From positions 1,846,501 to 1,910,500 of the forward strand of contig NZ_RCWN01000001.1 of NCBI RefSeq assembly GCF_003668555.1: a stretch of DNA of 64,000 bases. The letters run 5' to 3'. The notes beneath the pieces were generated by a model that had not been told where the DNA came from, did no database searches, and saw only the letters and a program-made list of their open reading frames with translations. Positions 10,380-24,120 of this stretch are shown piece by piece (position 1 is the stretch's first letter; every line of letters begins with the position of its first letter). Source of the stretch: Notoacmeibacter ruber (lineage in GTDB: Bacteria; Pseudomonadota; Alphaproteobacteria; Rhizobiales; Rhizobiaceae). The position numbers were made by a program, and so were the translations under genes.

Positions 10380-11300
10380 TCAAACAGGGTTATTCATCGT
10401 GTCGCACGCATTCATGCGTCCGCTTTCGAACCCCTTCGCGAACCATGTCTGCCGCTGCTCGCTCGTGCCGTGGTTGAAGCTCTCGGGCACGACGTAGCCC
10501 TGGGTGCGCCTTTGCAGAGTATCGTCACCGATCTGCTCGGCCGCGTTGAGGGCTTCCTGAATATCGCCCTCCTCGAGCAGTCCCTTCTGATCCGTGTAAT
10601 ACGCCCAGACCCCGGCAAAACAGTCAGCCATCAACTCGACGCGAACACTCATGGCATTGGCCTCGGTCTCGCTCATACGCTGGCGCGCTTCGTTGAACTT
10701 CGGCAGGACACCGATGAGGTTCTGGACATGGTGGCCGACCTCGTGCGCGATGACATAGGCTGCGGCGAAATCGCCAGATGCATTGAAGCGTTCCGCAAGC
10801 GTCTGAAAAAATGATGTGTCGAGATAGACCTTCTGGTCGACGGGACAGTAGAACGGGCCACTCGCGGCGCTGGCAAAACCGCACCCGGCCTGTGTCGAAC
10901 CGGAGAAGAGAACGAGGGTCGGCTCGCGGTAATTGTCGCCCTGCTGCTCGAAAATGCCGTTCCAGACTTCTTCCGTCTCGGCAAGCACGACGGAAACGAA
11001 CTGGCGCATTTCGTCGCTGGCGCCATCGGCATTCGTGGTCCGTTCGCTCTGAGTCTGTGGCGTGCCGACTGATCCACCGCCGCCGGATAAAATATCGCCG
11101 ATCGGCACCCCGCACATCTGCAAGACGAAGAAGACGACGATCAGCAGGACGATCGTTCCGATCGACAGGCCGCCTCGGCCTCCTATCGGTATGCCGCCCG
11201 GAATCCTCATCCGTCCTCCGCGGCCGATACCACCGCCAAAACCGCCCTCTCCCCGGCGATCCTCGATATTGCTGCTGCCTCGGCGACCTCTCCAACGCAT
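10380..11300 (-). CDS. Neutral zinc metallopeptidase, KPN_02809/YpfJ family
   Basis: 306 aa. A basic, glycine-rich N-terminal 45 residues precede one membrane span (LSIGTIVLLIVVFFVLQMCGV). The rest is probably periplasmic and carries the zinc site HEVGHH with its downstream acidic ligand in ELMADCFAGVWA. The substrate is unknown for the family. It is the only gene on this strand between the GST gene and the carB leader. Confidence 0.9.
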   Translation of the reverse strand: MRWRGRRGSSNIEDRRGEGGFGGGIGRGGRMRIPGGIPIGGRGGLSIGTIVLLIVVFFVLQMCGVPIGDILSGGGGSVGTPQTQSERTTNADGASDEMRQFVSVVLAETEEVWNGIFEQQGDNYREPTLVLFSGSTQAGCGFASAASGPFYCPVDQKVYLDTSFFQTLAERFNASGDFAAAYVIAHEVGHHVQNLIGVLPKFNEARQRMSETEANAMSVRVELMADCFAGVWAYYTDQKGLLEEGDIQEALNAAEQIGDDTLQRRTQGYVVPESFNHGTSEQRQTWFAKGFESGRMNACDTMNNPV

Positions 11301-11597
11301 ATTATTCTCCGGGTTGGATCAACGTGTCTCGCCATTGTTATAGGCGCGTCTCGTCAGGCTTCTACTGTAGCAATAAGCCATTCTTCGAAAGCTGGCTTAC
11401 CACCGCAGACGTTCGCCAGCACAATCTGAGGATCCGTCGGCCGGTAAGAACAGATGTGAATTCGTCATCCCGCGACCGATTCGGGGGTGTTGCATGGGCC
11501 CGGTTCTGACTATAAGCCCCGCTTAGCCTTCAGTATGAGATGAAGCCGGATGGGTACCCCCCGCCCGGCTTTTGCGCGCAAGAAAAATGGGATTTCC

Positions 11598-15086
<3,489 letters not shown>

Positions 15087-15106
15087 AGGCGCTACAGCAG
15101 AAAGAC

Positions 15107-15134
15107 GAGCCGGCCAGACAGCCGGCTCTCTTCC
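15107..15134 (+). terminator. carB: Terminator-like hairpin after carB
   Basis: An 8-bp stem GAGCCGGC / GCCGGCTC with a 6-nt loop, followed by only a weak T-rich tail (TCTTCC). Confidence 0.5.
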
Positions 15135-15188
15135 GAAGGGCAAATACCGTCGGACGTCCCGTGCCGCCCTATCTCCCTGCCCTGCAAA

Positions 15189-15524
15189 TCAGTATCGGCA
15201 GAACATGTCTCCCAGACGACAATTGTCACGTTCGGGAATCTGGCACGTCAGAAGACGGCATTTGCCCTCACGCCGAAAGACGGTTTCGCCGATGGCAAGC
15301 TCGCCAGGCTGACAGAAGTGATCATCTGCGACAAACCGGTCATAGAGAATCCGGTCCGATTGTCTGGACGAATAACGGAGAATGGCCGCGCCCGTCCGCG
15401 CAACAACATTGCGAACTTCCCTGCAGCTCATGCCGTCGACATTGATACGCGGATCGCCCGGCGCGGCGGCACTGGCCGTCGCCATCAGGCCGAAAACGAT
15501 TATCGTCAGAGGCAGTTTTCTCAC
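15189..15524 (-). CDS. Small exported cysteine-containing protein, unknown
   Basis: 111 aa starting at GTG. A clear signal peptide (MRKLPLTIIVFGLMATASAAA) is followed by about 90 residues with five cysteines, some probably paired in the periplasm. I do not recognise the family. The mature protein is small and basic (CREVRNVVARTGAAILRYSS), and the Gly-Met-Ser-Cys pattern resembles small secreted rhizobial hypotheticals. It stands alone, convergent with carB. Confidence 0.6.
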   Translation of the reverse strand: MRKLPLTIIVFGLMATASAAAPGDPRINVDGMSCREVRNVVARTGAAILRYSSRQSDRILYDRFVADDHFCQPGELAIGETVFRREGKCRLLTCQIPERDNCRLGDMFCRY

Positions 15525-15643
15525 GCTCTCTCTCCCGAAAAGCCTTTGCGCGTGATCGAACCGACCAGAGACGCCGTTTATTTATTAGCCTTCCCTTGAA
15601 GATTGAAGTAACGAGCCCGCCGTCAAGTCATGAGTGTATCGGC

Positions 15644-16270
15644 TCAGCCTTTCTCTTCGGGGAGCCAGTCGAGCGGGATATGGTCCGGATCCTGTTCGAC
15701 ACGCCGCAACCATTCCTCCAGTGCCGGCATATCGGAGAGGTCGAAACCTCCCCGGCTCTCTGCGGTCGCGCTGTAGGGATAGAGGCTGAGATCCGCCAGG
15801 CTTATCTCGTCGCCAATGAGATAAGGCGTTTTCTGAAGCTGGATTTCCATTCGGTAGAGGTTGCGCTGTCCCGCATCGAAAAGTGGATCGAGAACATCTG
15901 ACCGGCGCTCCGCTTCGCGGTGACGATAATTCAGGATGGCGGCACGAACGGCGACCGTCGCTTCATGCGAGTTCTGCTCCCAGAACATCCATTCGAACAT
16001 TTTGGCTCGCTTGAAAGGGTCGCCGGGAATGAACCGCGTGCCTTCCCCGAAATGGCAGAGAATGGCGTTGCTTTCCGAGAGGACCCTGCCATCGTCCCAC
16101 TCGACGAGCGGAACTCGACCGTGCGGGTTCTTTTCGAGAAATTCCGGACTGCGGGTGACGCCGCTGCCATACTCTGCTGCCACGTGGCGATACTCGATAC
16201 CGAGTTTCTTGAACAGCAAACGAACCTTGTGGGAGTTGCCGGAACTCGGCATGGAATAAAGTGTCAGCAC
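15644..16270 (-). CDS. Glutathione S-transferase family protein
   Basis: 208 aa from a GTG start. The N-domain has MLTLYSMPSSGNSHKVRLLFKKLG (Ser-based active-site region) and NPHGRVPLVEWDDGRVLSESNAIL, the cis-Pro GSH-binding segment. The C-domain has ISLADLSLYPY. It is only distantly similar to the GST at 9627. Detoxification is the usual inferred role; the substrate is unknown. It is divergent from the aspartate aminotransferase. Confidence 0.87.
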   Translation of the reverse strand: MLTLYSMPSSGNSHKVRLLFKKLGIEYRHVAAEYGSGVTRSPEFLEKNPHGRVPLVEWDDGRVLSESNAILCHFGEGTRFIPGDPFKRAKMFEWMFWEQNSHEATVAVRAAILNYRHREAERRSDVLDPLFDAGQRNLYRMEIQLQKTPYLIGDEISLADLSLYPYSATAESRGGFDLSDMPALEEWLRRVEQDPDHIPLDWLPEEKG

Positions 16271-16362
16271 AGCGATCCAACCTTTCTATGTCAGGCCTAA
16301 TTCGATCCTGAACGCACTCTTGCGTCAAACGTTCTGCTGTCACCCTGACATCGACCATGTGA

Positions 16363-17661
<1,299 letters not shown>

Positions 17662-17707
17662 CGTCGCAATCAGTCTCTCTTCTCCTCTGAACAGCGGAGG
17701 GGAGAGA

Positions 17708-17944
17708 ATGAAAGCGCTCGTTCATGCTGTGATACTCGCGACCAGCCTTTCGGTCGTTTCGATCGACATGGCTTTTGCCGCACGGTGCGCCGATTACAGC
17801 AATTGCCGGGAGGCCGTGATCGCATGGTGCGCGGGCATGCATCCGCGTGCCGATGGCGACAATGACGGCATACCCTGCGAAAACGTCTGCAAGAGCCGTG
17901 TTCAGGTCGTCGCGATCATGGCCGAGATCGGGTGCACAAGATAA
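17708..17944 (+). CDS. Small exported excalibur-domain protein
   Basis: 78 aa. A signal peptide of about 24 residues is followed by a short domain ending in DGDNDGIPCENVC, the calcium-binding-like DxDxDGxxCE signature of the excalibur domain. Six cysteines in the mature part suggest disulfides. The ribosome binding site GGAGGGGAGAG is very strong. Excalibur domains occur in exported proteins of unknown role, so none is assigned. Confidence 0.8.
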   Translation: MKALVHAVILATSLSVVSIDMAFAARCADYSNCREAVIAWCAGMHPRADGDNDGIPCENVCKSRVQVVAIMAEIGCTR

Positions 17945-18083
17945 GTACAGTCGTCACTTTGTAAATTTGCAACACAGTTGCGATTTAAGAACTGATCACG
18001 AGACATCGCCCCTGATTGGCGTAGCTTGAATCAGCTCAGCATGGCAATTGCTGGTTGATACAGAAGAGGGGGATGTACACTCT

Positions 18084-18989
18084 ATGCGATTTAAACTGAC
18101 TTTTGCCGCCTCCGTGGCGGTTTCGCTTGTGGCGGGCGTCTCGGCGCATGCCGCCGATCTCGCCATTCCAGAAGTCGCGCCCGAAAGGTTCGCCGATCTT
18201 CCCGCCGTCGATGGTTTCAACGGAAAGATTTCTGGCGGCGGCTATTACTACGATGTCGACAATCTTGGCGATTCAGCCGGTTTCTACGGCGATGCGTCAT
18301 TCTCGGCGCCGCTTGGCGAGCGCTTCGGCTTGCAGGCCGATGCCGCGATCCTCGCCGGAGACGGCGATGCGGTCTATGGCGGCGGTCTTCATGGCTTCAC
18401 CCGCGATCCGTCGCTCTATCTGGCAGGTATCTACGGCGAACTGGTCGGCTCGGATTCCTTCGACGGCGCGCTCTACAAAGTCGGTGCCGAGGGCGAGGTT
18501 TATCTTAACCGCTTCTCGGTCGAGGCCTTTGCCGGCGTCCAGGGGTCGACGGAAGGCGGCGATGTCTATTTCAACGGTGATCTCACCGGGGCTTTCTATC
18601 CGGTCGATAATCTGCGGCTTTCAGCAGGCATCGCGACGGCCCTTGAAGAAGTTTACGGAGAGGCGGGTGCGGAATTCGCTTACCAGACCAATAGCGGGTT
18701 TGCTCCAGCCGTCTTCGTCGACAGCGCCTTCAATGAGGATTTCGTGTCGGTCCGTGGTGGCCTTCGCGTCTATTTCGGCGGCAAAAGCAAGAGCCTGATC
18801 GAGCGTCACCGACAGGACGATCCGAAGATTCGGATCGGCAACACGCTTGACGGCTTCGTCGCGCTGGCCGCAAGCTCGGATAATGACTCGGACAACGGCG
18901 ATGGTGAAGTAGCGCAGCCACCAAAGGACCCGTGTTCCGGACCAGCTGTTCCTCCAGAATGTGACAAGCCGGCTCTCCCGCTTGAATAG
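18084..18989 (+). CDS. Exported, probably outer-membrane, beta-rich protein
   Basis: 301 aa. A signal peptide ends at AHAAD. The body alternates short amphipathic stretches rich in Gly, Tyr and Asp, as in porin-like barrels (GGGYYYDVDNLGDSAGFYGDASF and repeats of this style). The last 45 residues are polar and Asp/Pro-rich rather than ending in the usual terminal Phe, so surface exposure or a periplasmic fate is uncertain. The start follows AGAGGGGG. A terminator stem-loop follows at 19006. Confidence 0.65.
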   Translation: MRFKLTFAASVAVSLVAGVSAHAADLAIPEVAPERFADLPAVDGFNGKISGGGYYYDVDNLGDSAGFYGDASFSAPLGERFGLQADAAILAGDGDAVYGGGLHGFTRDPSLYLAGIYGELVGSDSFDGALYKVGAEGEVYLNRFSVEAFAGVQGSTEGGDVYFNGDLTGAFYPVDNLRLSAGIATALEEVYGEAGAEFAYQTNSGFAPAVFVDSAFNEDFVSVRGGLRVYFGGKSKSLIERHRQDDPKIRIGNTLDGFVALAASSDNDSDNGDGEVAQPPKDPCSGPAVPPECDKPALPLE

Positions 18990-19005
18990 CAGCTAAGCCG
19001 TTTCG

Positions 19006-19043
19006 ATCCGATGGCCAGGCCTCCTCAGGTCTGGCCATCGGAT
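19006..19043 (+). terminator. Strong stem-loop after the outer-membrane-like gene
   Basis: A perfect 13-bp stem (ATCCGATGGCCAG / CTGGCCATCGGAT) with a 12-nt loop. It lacks an immediate T-run, so it may protect the 3' end rather than act as a classic terminator. Confidence 0.55.
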
Positions 19044-19126
19044 TGATGGTCTCGATATTTTTCCGAGATGACGAAACTTGCGATACGGCCTCGGATAGAC
19101 CTTATCGCCCGAATGCTGAATGAATA

Positions 19127-20023
19127 TTAGAAGCTCCAGCGCCGGGCTTTTGCAAACATGAAGTCGCGAAATGCTTCCAGCTTGGCCTGGCTCCGCATCG
19201 CTTCGGCATAGACGAAAAAGGTGTCGAAGGTCGGCACCTCGACTTCCGGAAGGATATGGATAAATCCGGAATCGTGGTCGACAATGTAGTCCGGAAGCAT
19301 AGCGATCCCGAGACCGCGCTTAACGGCGCTCCGGATCGAATTGAGATCGTTCATCTGCAAGCTGGGCTGAAGGCGTTCTCCACTGGAGACCTGCACCGTT
19401 TCCAGCCAGTTCAGATTCCGCAGATAAGCGATGACCGGCTCGCCGAAAGTGATCAATCGGTGATTTTGCAGCTCTTCCAATGATTGAGGCTGCCCCTTGC
19501 GGCGCACATAGTCCTCGCTCGCCCAGAGGTGGAAGTGAACAGTGAAGAGTTTTCGCTGAATGAGATCCGGCTGCTGCGGCTGACGCAGCCGGATCGCGCA
19601 GTCCGCTTCGCGCATCGTCAGATCCAGTTCTTCATTGGAGAAGAGGAGCTGTAACTGAACATCCGGATATTGCTGCATGAATTCATCGACGCGCTTGGCT
19701 AGCCATCCCGTGCCAAGCCCGACCGTCGTGGTCACGCGGAGTGGACCGCTCGGCTTGTCCTTCGATTCGGTCAGGTTTGACCGAACCGTCTCGAGCTTCA
19801 GCAGGACTTCCTGGGCGGTGTTGAACAGCGTTTCACCTGCCTCCGTCAGCACGAGGCCGCGCGCATGGCGGTGAAAGAGCGAGACGCCAATTTCGTGTTC
19901 CAGTGCGCTGACCTGCCGGCTGATCGCCGATTGCGAAAGGTTGAGTGTGTCTGCCGCATGTGTGAACGAACCAGCTTGCGCCGCGGCGTGAAAAACCCGC
20001 AATTTGTCCCAATCGACCGGCAT
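19127..20023 (-). CDS. LysR-family transcriptional regulator beside trxB
   Basis: 298 aa. An N-terminal winged helix (FHAAAQAGSFTHAADTLNLS, then QSAISRQVSALEHEIG) and a C-terminal periplasmic-binding-like effector domain are present. The frame opens at 20053, but the ATG at 20023 has an ideal GAGGAG site and the family start MPVDWDKLRVF. It lies 51 bp downstream of trxB on the same strand, an arrangement common in rhizobia, so it may be co-transcribed. Target genes are unknown. Confidence 0.92.
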   Translation of the reverse strand: MPVDWDKLRVFHAAAQAGSFTHAADTLNLSQSAISRQVSALEHEIGVSLFHRHARGLVLTEAGETLFNTAQEVLLKLETVRSNLTESKDKPSGPLRVTTTVGLGTGWLAKRVDEFMQQYPDVQLQLLFSNEELDLTMREADCAIRLRQPQQPDLIQRKLFTVHFHLWASEDYVRRKGQPQSLEELQNHRLITFGEPVIAYLRNLNWLETVQVSSGERLQPSLQMNDLNSIRSAVKRGLGIAMLPDYIVDHDSGFIHILPEVEVPTFDTFFVYAEAMRSQAKLEAFRDFMFAKARRWSF

Positions 20024-20073
20024 ACTTTGCTCCTCTTGCTGCCGATCCGACAACCGGGCCTTGCGGCTCAGTC

Positions 20074-21060
20074 TTATTCGGCAGCCTGTACTTCGGTTTC
20101 CGATGCAATACCGGCGAGATAGCGTTCGGCCTCAAGGGCAGCCATGCAGCCAAGGCCGGCGGCGGTAACGGCTTGGCGATAGATATCGTCTGCCACATCG
20201 CCTGCGGCAAAAACGCCGGGCACCGAGGTGCGGGTCGAATCCGCTTCCGTCCAGAGGTAGCCGTTGGGCTTCTGCTTCAGCTTGCCCTCGAAGAGCGAAA
20301 CGGCCGGCGCATGCCCAATCGCGACGAACACGCCGTCAATATCCATTTCGCGGGTCTCGCCCGTTGTCACATCTTTCAGACGGACAGCATTGACCGATGG
20401 CGGAAGGGGCGCCTTGGGTTGGGTGCCAAGCATTTCGTCGACCTCGGTATTCCAGAGGATTTCGACATTCTTCTGGCGGAACAGACGATCCTGAAGGATA
20501 CGCTCGGCGCGGAATTCGTCGCGACGGTGAACGACTGTCACCTTCTCTGCGATATTGGCAAGATAAAGGGCCTCCTCGACCGCTGAATTGCCCCCGCCGA
20601 CCACAAGCACATGCTTGCCGCGATAGAAGAACCCGTCACAGGTTGCGCAGGCTGAGACGCCAAATCCCTTGAACGTCTCTTCGCTCGGTAGTCCAAGCCA
20701 TTTGGCTTGCGCACCCGTTGCAATGATGACGGAATCGGCGGTCCATACCGCTCCGCTGTCGCATGTGATGCGGAACGGGCGGATATCCAGATTGACGTCC
20801 GTCACGATATCCGAAACGAGACGCGCCCCGACATTTTCGGCCTGCTGACGCATCTGCTCCATCAATTGCGGCCCCATGATGGGGTCTGCAAAGCCGGGAT
20901 AGTTCTCCACATCGGTGGTAATCATCAACTGGCCGCCCTGCTCCAGCCCTGCAATCAGGACCGGCTCCAGCAGAGCGCGCGAGGCATAGATGGCAGCGGT
21001 ATAGCCAGCCGGGCCGGAACCGATGACGAGGACGCTTGTGTGCTGAGCGGACGCTGGCAT
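20074..21060 (-). CDS. trxB: Thioredoxin-disulfide reductase
   Basis: 328 aa. It is a flavoprotein that reduces thioredoxin with NADPH. The FAD site is GSGPAGYTAAIYASRA, the redox motif is CATC within SACATCDGFFYRG, and the NADPH site is VVGGGNSAVEEALYLA. The second FAD motif GVFAAGDVAD lies near residue 285. The length fits the low-molecular-weight class. It is followed by the LysR gene and preceded by the glycosyltransferase operon. Confidence 0.97.
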   Translation of the reverse strand: MPASAQHTSVLVIGSGPAGYTAAIYASRALLEPVLIAGLEQGGQLMITTDVENYPGFADPIMGPQLMEQMRQQAENVGARLVSDIVTDVNLDIRPFRITCDSGAVWTADSVIIATGAQAKWLGLPSEETFKGFGVSACATCDGFFYRGKHVLVVGGGNSAVEEALYLANIAEKVTVVHRRDEFRAERILQDRLFRQKNVEILWNTEVDEMLGTQPKAPLPPSVNAVRLKDVTTGETREMDIDGVFVAIGHAPAVSLFEGKLKQKPNGYLWTEADSTRTSVPGVFAAGDVADDIYRQAVTAAGLGCMAALEAERYLAGIASETEVQAAE

Positions 21061-21155
21061 TCATGTCTCCTGAGACGACGTATGGCTGGCTCGCCCTGTA
21101 CCAGGACAGGGCTATTAAGTTGGCAGATAAGCGTAGGCCTTGGCCGCCCGCAAGG

Positions 21156-22253
21156 TCAGCGGGCCGAATCCCACGATTCATTGGCCAGGCGGCGGTAGAT
21201 CGCGAGCAACGTTTCGACTTCCGTTTCGATCGAAAAATGTTGCTCGGCATAGCGCCGCGCCGCCACGGCCATCGCTTTCCGTTCAGCCTCATTATCCATA
21301 AGACCGGCGAGCGGACCAATCATCGCATTCTCATTTCCCGGCTCTATGAGAAAACCCGTTTCGCCGTCGACGATGAGTTCGGGAAAAGCGCCGACCCGTG
21401 TGGCGACCGTCGGAACGCCTGTCGACAATGCTTCCAGAACCGTCAGACCAAACCCTTCCCAGCGTTGTGGGGCCACGAAAATATCGAGTGCCTTGTACCA
21501 TTGCGGCACTTCGTCGACCGGTACTTCCGGCGGATAGAGAATCCTGTCGGCAAGACCTGCGGCCTCCGCTTTGCTCTGGAGTTCGCCGAGGAAAGCCTGG
21601 TGGCCCTCCGTCGCGCGTCCCAGCACCACCCCCTGCCAGGCCGGGCGTTCCGCGAGAAGCGCGATCATCGCCTCGACGAAGACGTCAGTGCCCTTTTGCC
21701 TGCGGATACGTCCAAAACAGCCAATCGTGGGTCTCTCGGGAAGCCCAAGCGATTTTCGTGACGCAGCCCGGTCGGAAGGAGGTGAAAAGCTGTCTATATC
21801 GATGCCGTGATGGACGACGTCTGATGGCACGGCCAGATAGGCCTGCCCCGCCGCCGAGGTGGCAATGACGTGATCCATCCGGGAGATCAGAAAACGGCTC
21901 CAAGCGGTATGGTGCCGTTGAGAGGCTGAGGTGAAGAGCAGCTTCCAGCGTCCGAACAGAAGGTCACGGAGAACGAGCCCCAGCAGCATTTCGGTATTGC
22001 GCCGGGCATGGAAGACCGGCTGGCCAGACCGCCGCCGATAGCCCTCCCGCAGAAGCCGCAACGTGCCGATCGTCGGCACATCGTGCGGCAATCCCGTCCC
22101 GTAGGCAGCAACCGGCTCCTTTTGAGCCTGCAATGGCACCAGACGTGCGATCGTCGCGGTGACACCGGACAGCCGTCGCTTCAGATTGGGCGCGACCGCC
22201 AGCAAAGGTTCAGGCGATGCCGCGCGGCGCGCTGCGGGCGGGGACGTAACCAT
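21156..22253 (-). CDS. lpsB: LPS-core mannosyltransferase-like GT4 glycosyltransferase
   Basis: 365 aa. The N-terminus (VAPNLKRRLSGVTATIARLVPLQ) and the downstream GRIRRQKGTDVFVEAM and APQRWEGFGLTVLEAL motifs are those of rhizobial LpcC/LpsB, which adds mannose to the lipopolysaccharide inner core. The start at 22253 overlaps the stop of the upstream gene by one base (TGATG), indicating translational coupling. The frame extends to 22682 but that part overlaps the upstream gene. It is the last gene of the operon running from about 26260. Confidence 0.8.
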   Translation of the reverse strand: MVTSPPAARRAASPEPLLAVAPNLKRRLSGVTATIARLVPLQAQKEPVAAYGTGLPHDVPTIGTLRLLREGYRRRSGQPVFHARRNTEMLLGLVLRDLLFGRWKLLFTSASQRHHTAWSRFLISRMDHVIATSAAGQAYLAVPSDVVHHGIDIDSFSPPSDRAASRKSLGLPERPTIGCFGRIRRQKGTDVFVEAMIALLAERPAWQGVVLGRATEGHQAFLGELQSKAEAAGLADRILYPPEVPVDEVPQWYKALDIFVAPQRWEGFGLTVLEALSTGVPTVATRVGAFPELIVDGETGFLIEPGNENAMIGPLAGLMDNEAERKAMAVAARRYAEQHFSIETEVETLLAIYRRLANESWDSAR

Positions 22254-23275
22254 CAGGGTTTTTCTTTGAAAAGACGTATGTATTGGTCGCAGATCGCCTG
22301 TTTGGAAAAACGGCTTTTGAGGGTTGCCATCCCCCCCGCTGCCAGACGTTCTGCCAGGCCGTCCTCTTCTTTTAACCTCGCGAACGCTTTGGCAAAGCCC
22401 TCCGCATCGCCGATATCGACCATCAGGCCATCGGCGCCGTCCTCCATGAACCAACTCGGGCCTTCGCACCGTGTCGAGACCACCGGCTTGCCCTGTGCCC
22501 ATGCCTCCAGCACGACATTGCCGAGAGGCTCGTGGTTGGAAGCCATCGCGAAGGCGTCGCTGGCCGCGACAAACGGCCGGATATCGGACTGCCAGCCGAG
22601 AAATTTGACCCTGTTTTCGACACCGCGTTCCTTCGCCTGCTCCGCCAGAGCCTCCGCCAGTTCGCCGTCGCCCATGATCCAAAGATGAATGGAGGGGTTG
22701 AGAGCGGCTGCATCGATCAGAACGTCAAAACCCTTGCGGGGCACGAAGCGGCCCATCGTCGAGACCACGAAATCGTCCGGGCCCGCGCCATATGCAGCGC
22801 GATCGACCGGCGCAACGCGCTCCTCATTCGTGAAATTCGTAATGACCTCGACATTGCGCGTCCAACCAAGTTCACGCACACGCTCCGCTATGCCTGGCGT
22901 ATTGCAGACCAGCGTGTCGAGCCGGTCGAAATGCTTGAGGCGTAGCGGATAATCGCCCAGCCGCGCGATCTTGTGTGTCTTCGGGTCGGCGGGCATCAGC
23001 TTGGCTCCCTTCGGCATCCATGCCAACACTGCATCCGGTCTTTCTTTACTGACACGCCGTTTCATCCGTAGCGGCAAGAGCAGCCTGTCGGTCGACAAAT
23101 CCCGAAAATGGCTTTCGATAATCGTGGCATAGGGCGCGATGGCTGGCCGCCAAAGACGTTTCGGGCGGATGACGGCGGTCTGTTCGACCCCGCGTTCGCC
23201 GAGCGCGGCGACGAGATGGGTAAAAAAACGCTCCGCGCCGCCATCCTTGCCAAAATGAAAGTGAAAGACCTTCAA
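22253..23275 (-). CDS. GT4-family glycosyltransferase, LPS core
   Basis: 340 aa. Two Rossmann-like domains: KDGGAERFFTHLVAAL near the N-terminus and the nucleotide-sugar motif SNHEPLGNVVLEAWAQGKPVVST at about 250. The sequence and place between lpsB and a GT2 gene suggest LpsE of the rhizobial lpsBE cluster, but the assignment is inference. The start is TTG, overlapping the stop of the upstream gene by four bases. Confidence 0.8.
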   Translation of the reverse strand: MKVFHFHFGKDGGAERFFTHLVAALGERGVEQTAVIRPKRLWRPAIAPYATIIESHFRDLSTDRLLLPLRMKRRVSKERPDAVLAWMPKGAKLMPADPKTHKIARLGDYPLRLKHFDRLDTLVCNTPGIAERVRELGWTRNVEVITNFTNEERVAPVDRAAYGAGPDDFVVSTMGRFVPRKGFDVLIDAAALNPSIHLWIMGDGELAEALAEQAKERGVENRVKFLGWQSDIRPFVAASDAFAMASNHEPLGNVVLEAWAQGKPVVSTRCEGPSWFMEDGADGLMVDIGDAEGFAKAFARLKEEDGLAERLAAGGMATLKSRFSKQAICDQYIRLFKEKP

Positions 23276-24120
23276 GCGATGTCCCTTTCTTCGCTGTTCC
23301 CGGATTCACGCCACCAGATTTCCGTCCCATCCTCCACGGGTGGGCCATCACGCAATGCCGTGCGCTCGAACTTCTTCGCTTCCGTCATGAAGGAATAGGC
23401 CGCGCCGGTCATCGCCTGGATCAGGCCCGGCACGCCGCAGCGCCACAGGCCCGTGCGGAAATAAAGACGAAGAAAATAGGTTGTCGGACTGAACAGGAGT
23501 TTGACGACACTGGGCTTTCGTCCCCTCTCCAGCTGCATGTCCGCTTTCAGCGAGGAATAGTTGTTCTCCTTGAGGATCTGCTCATCGAGCGGCAACGGCC
23601 TGAAATGCAGGAGACTCCCCTCTTTGGAAGGGCGAACCTCTCCATCCGGAACGATCCCCTCATGAACCATCAGCGAAAGATCGTATGTGCCTCGTCCTTT
23701 CCGGATCAGACGCAGATTGCGCCGCTCATGAGCGTGCTCCGGCGTATAACCGTACCCAATCAGGAAAGGCCGACGCGCAATCTTCCAGCCGGCAATGTGA
23801 TCGGAGGCCGCGAGCAAAGCCGGCAGGGCGTCGACCAAGGCGCGGTCGAGACGCTCATCCGCATCGATGTTCAGACACCATGGTTGCGTGCACTGCTCCA
23901 GCGCAAACTGTTTCTGCGCGGCATAACCCGGCCAGCCACGCTCAAAAAGGCGGATCGGAAAGCCGCGCTCGGCATAATCCGCAATCAGATCAAGCGTGCC
24001 GTCAGTCGATCCGGAGTCGACGACGACAATCTCGGAGCAGCAACGCAGGCTTTCGAGACAATTGCCGAGATAGGCGGCCTCATTCTTGCATATGATGAAG
24101 GCGGAGAGCGGAAGTGCCAT
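23272..24120 (-). CDS. GT2-family glycosyltransferase (WaaE/LgtF-like)
   Basis: 282 aa. GT-A fold: LSAFIICKNEAAYLGNCLESL, the metal/nucleotide motif VVDSGSTDGT, and NIDADERLDRAL (DxD). The arrangement is that of beta-1,4-glucosyltransferases acting on heptose in LPS core (WaaE/LgtF/KdtX type); the acceptor here is unknown. Starts and stops overlap both neighbours by one to four bases, so this is one operon. Confidence 0.82.
   Translation of the reverse strand: MALPLSAFIICKNEAAYLGNCLESLRCCSEIVVVDSGSTDGTLDLIADYAERGFPIRLFERGWPGYAAQKQFALEQCTQPWCLNIDADERLDRALVDALPALLAASDHIAGWKIARRPFLIGYGYTPEHAHERRNLRLIRKGRGTYDLSLMVHEGIVPDGEVRPSKEGSLLHFRPLPLDEQILKENNYSSLKADMQLERGRKPSVVKLLFSPTTYFLRLYFRTGLWRCGVPGLIQAMTGAAYSFMTEAKKFERTALRDGPPVEDGTEIWWRESGNSEERDIA

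Noticed and set aside
21092..21109. Hairpin GCCCTGT / ACAGGGC upstream of trxB as a terminator
   Set aside because: No T-run on either strand; it may be a chance stem between two genes on the same strand.
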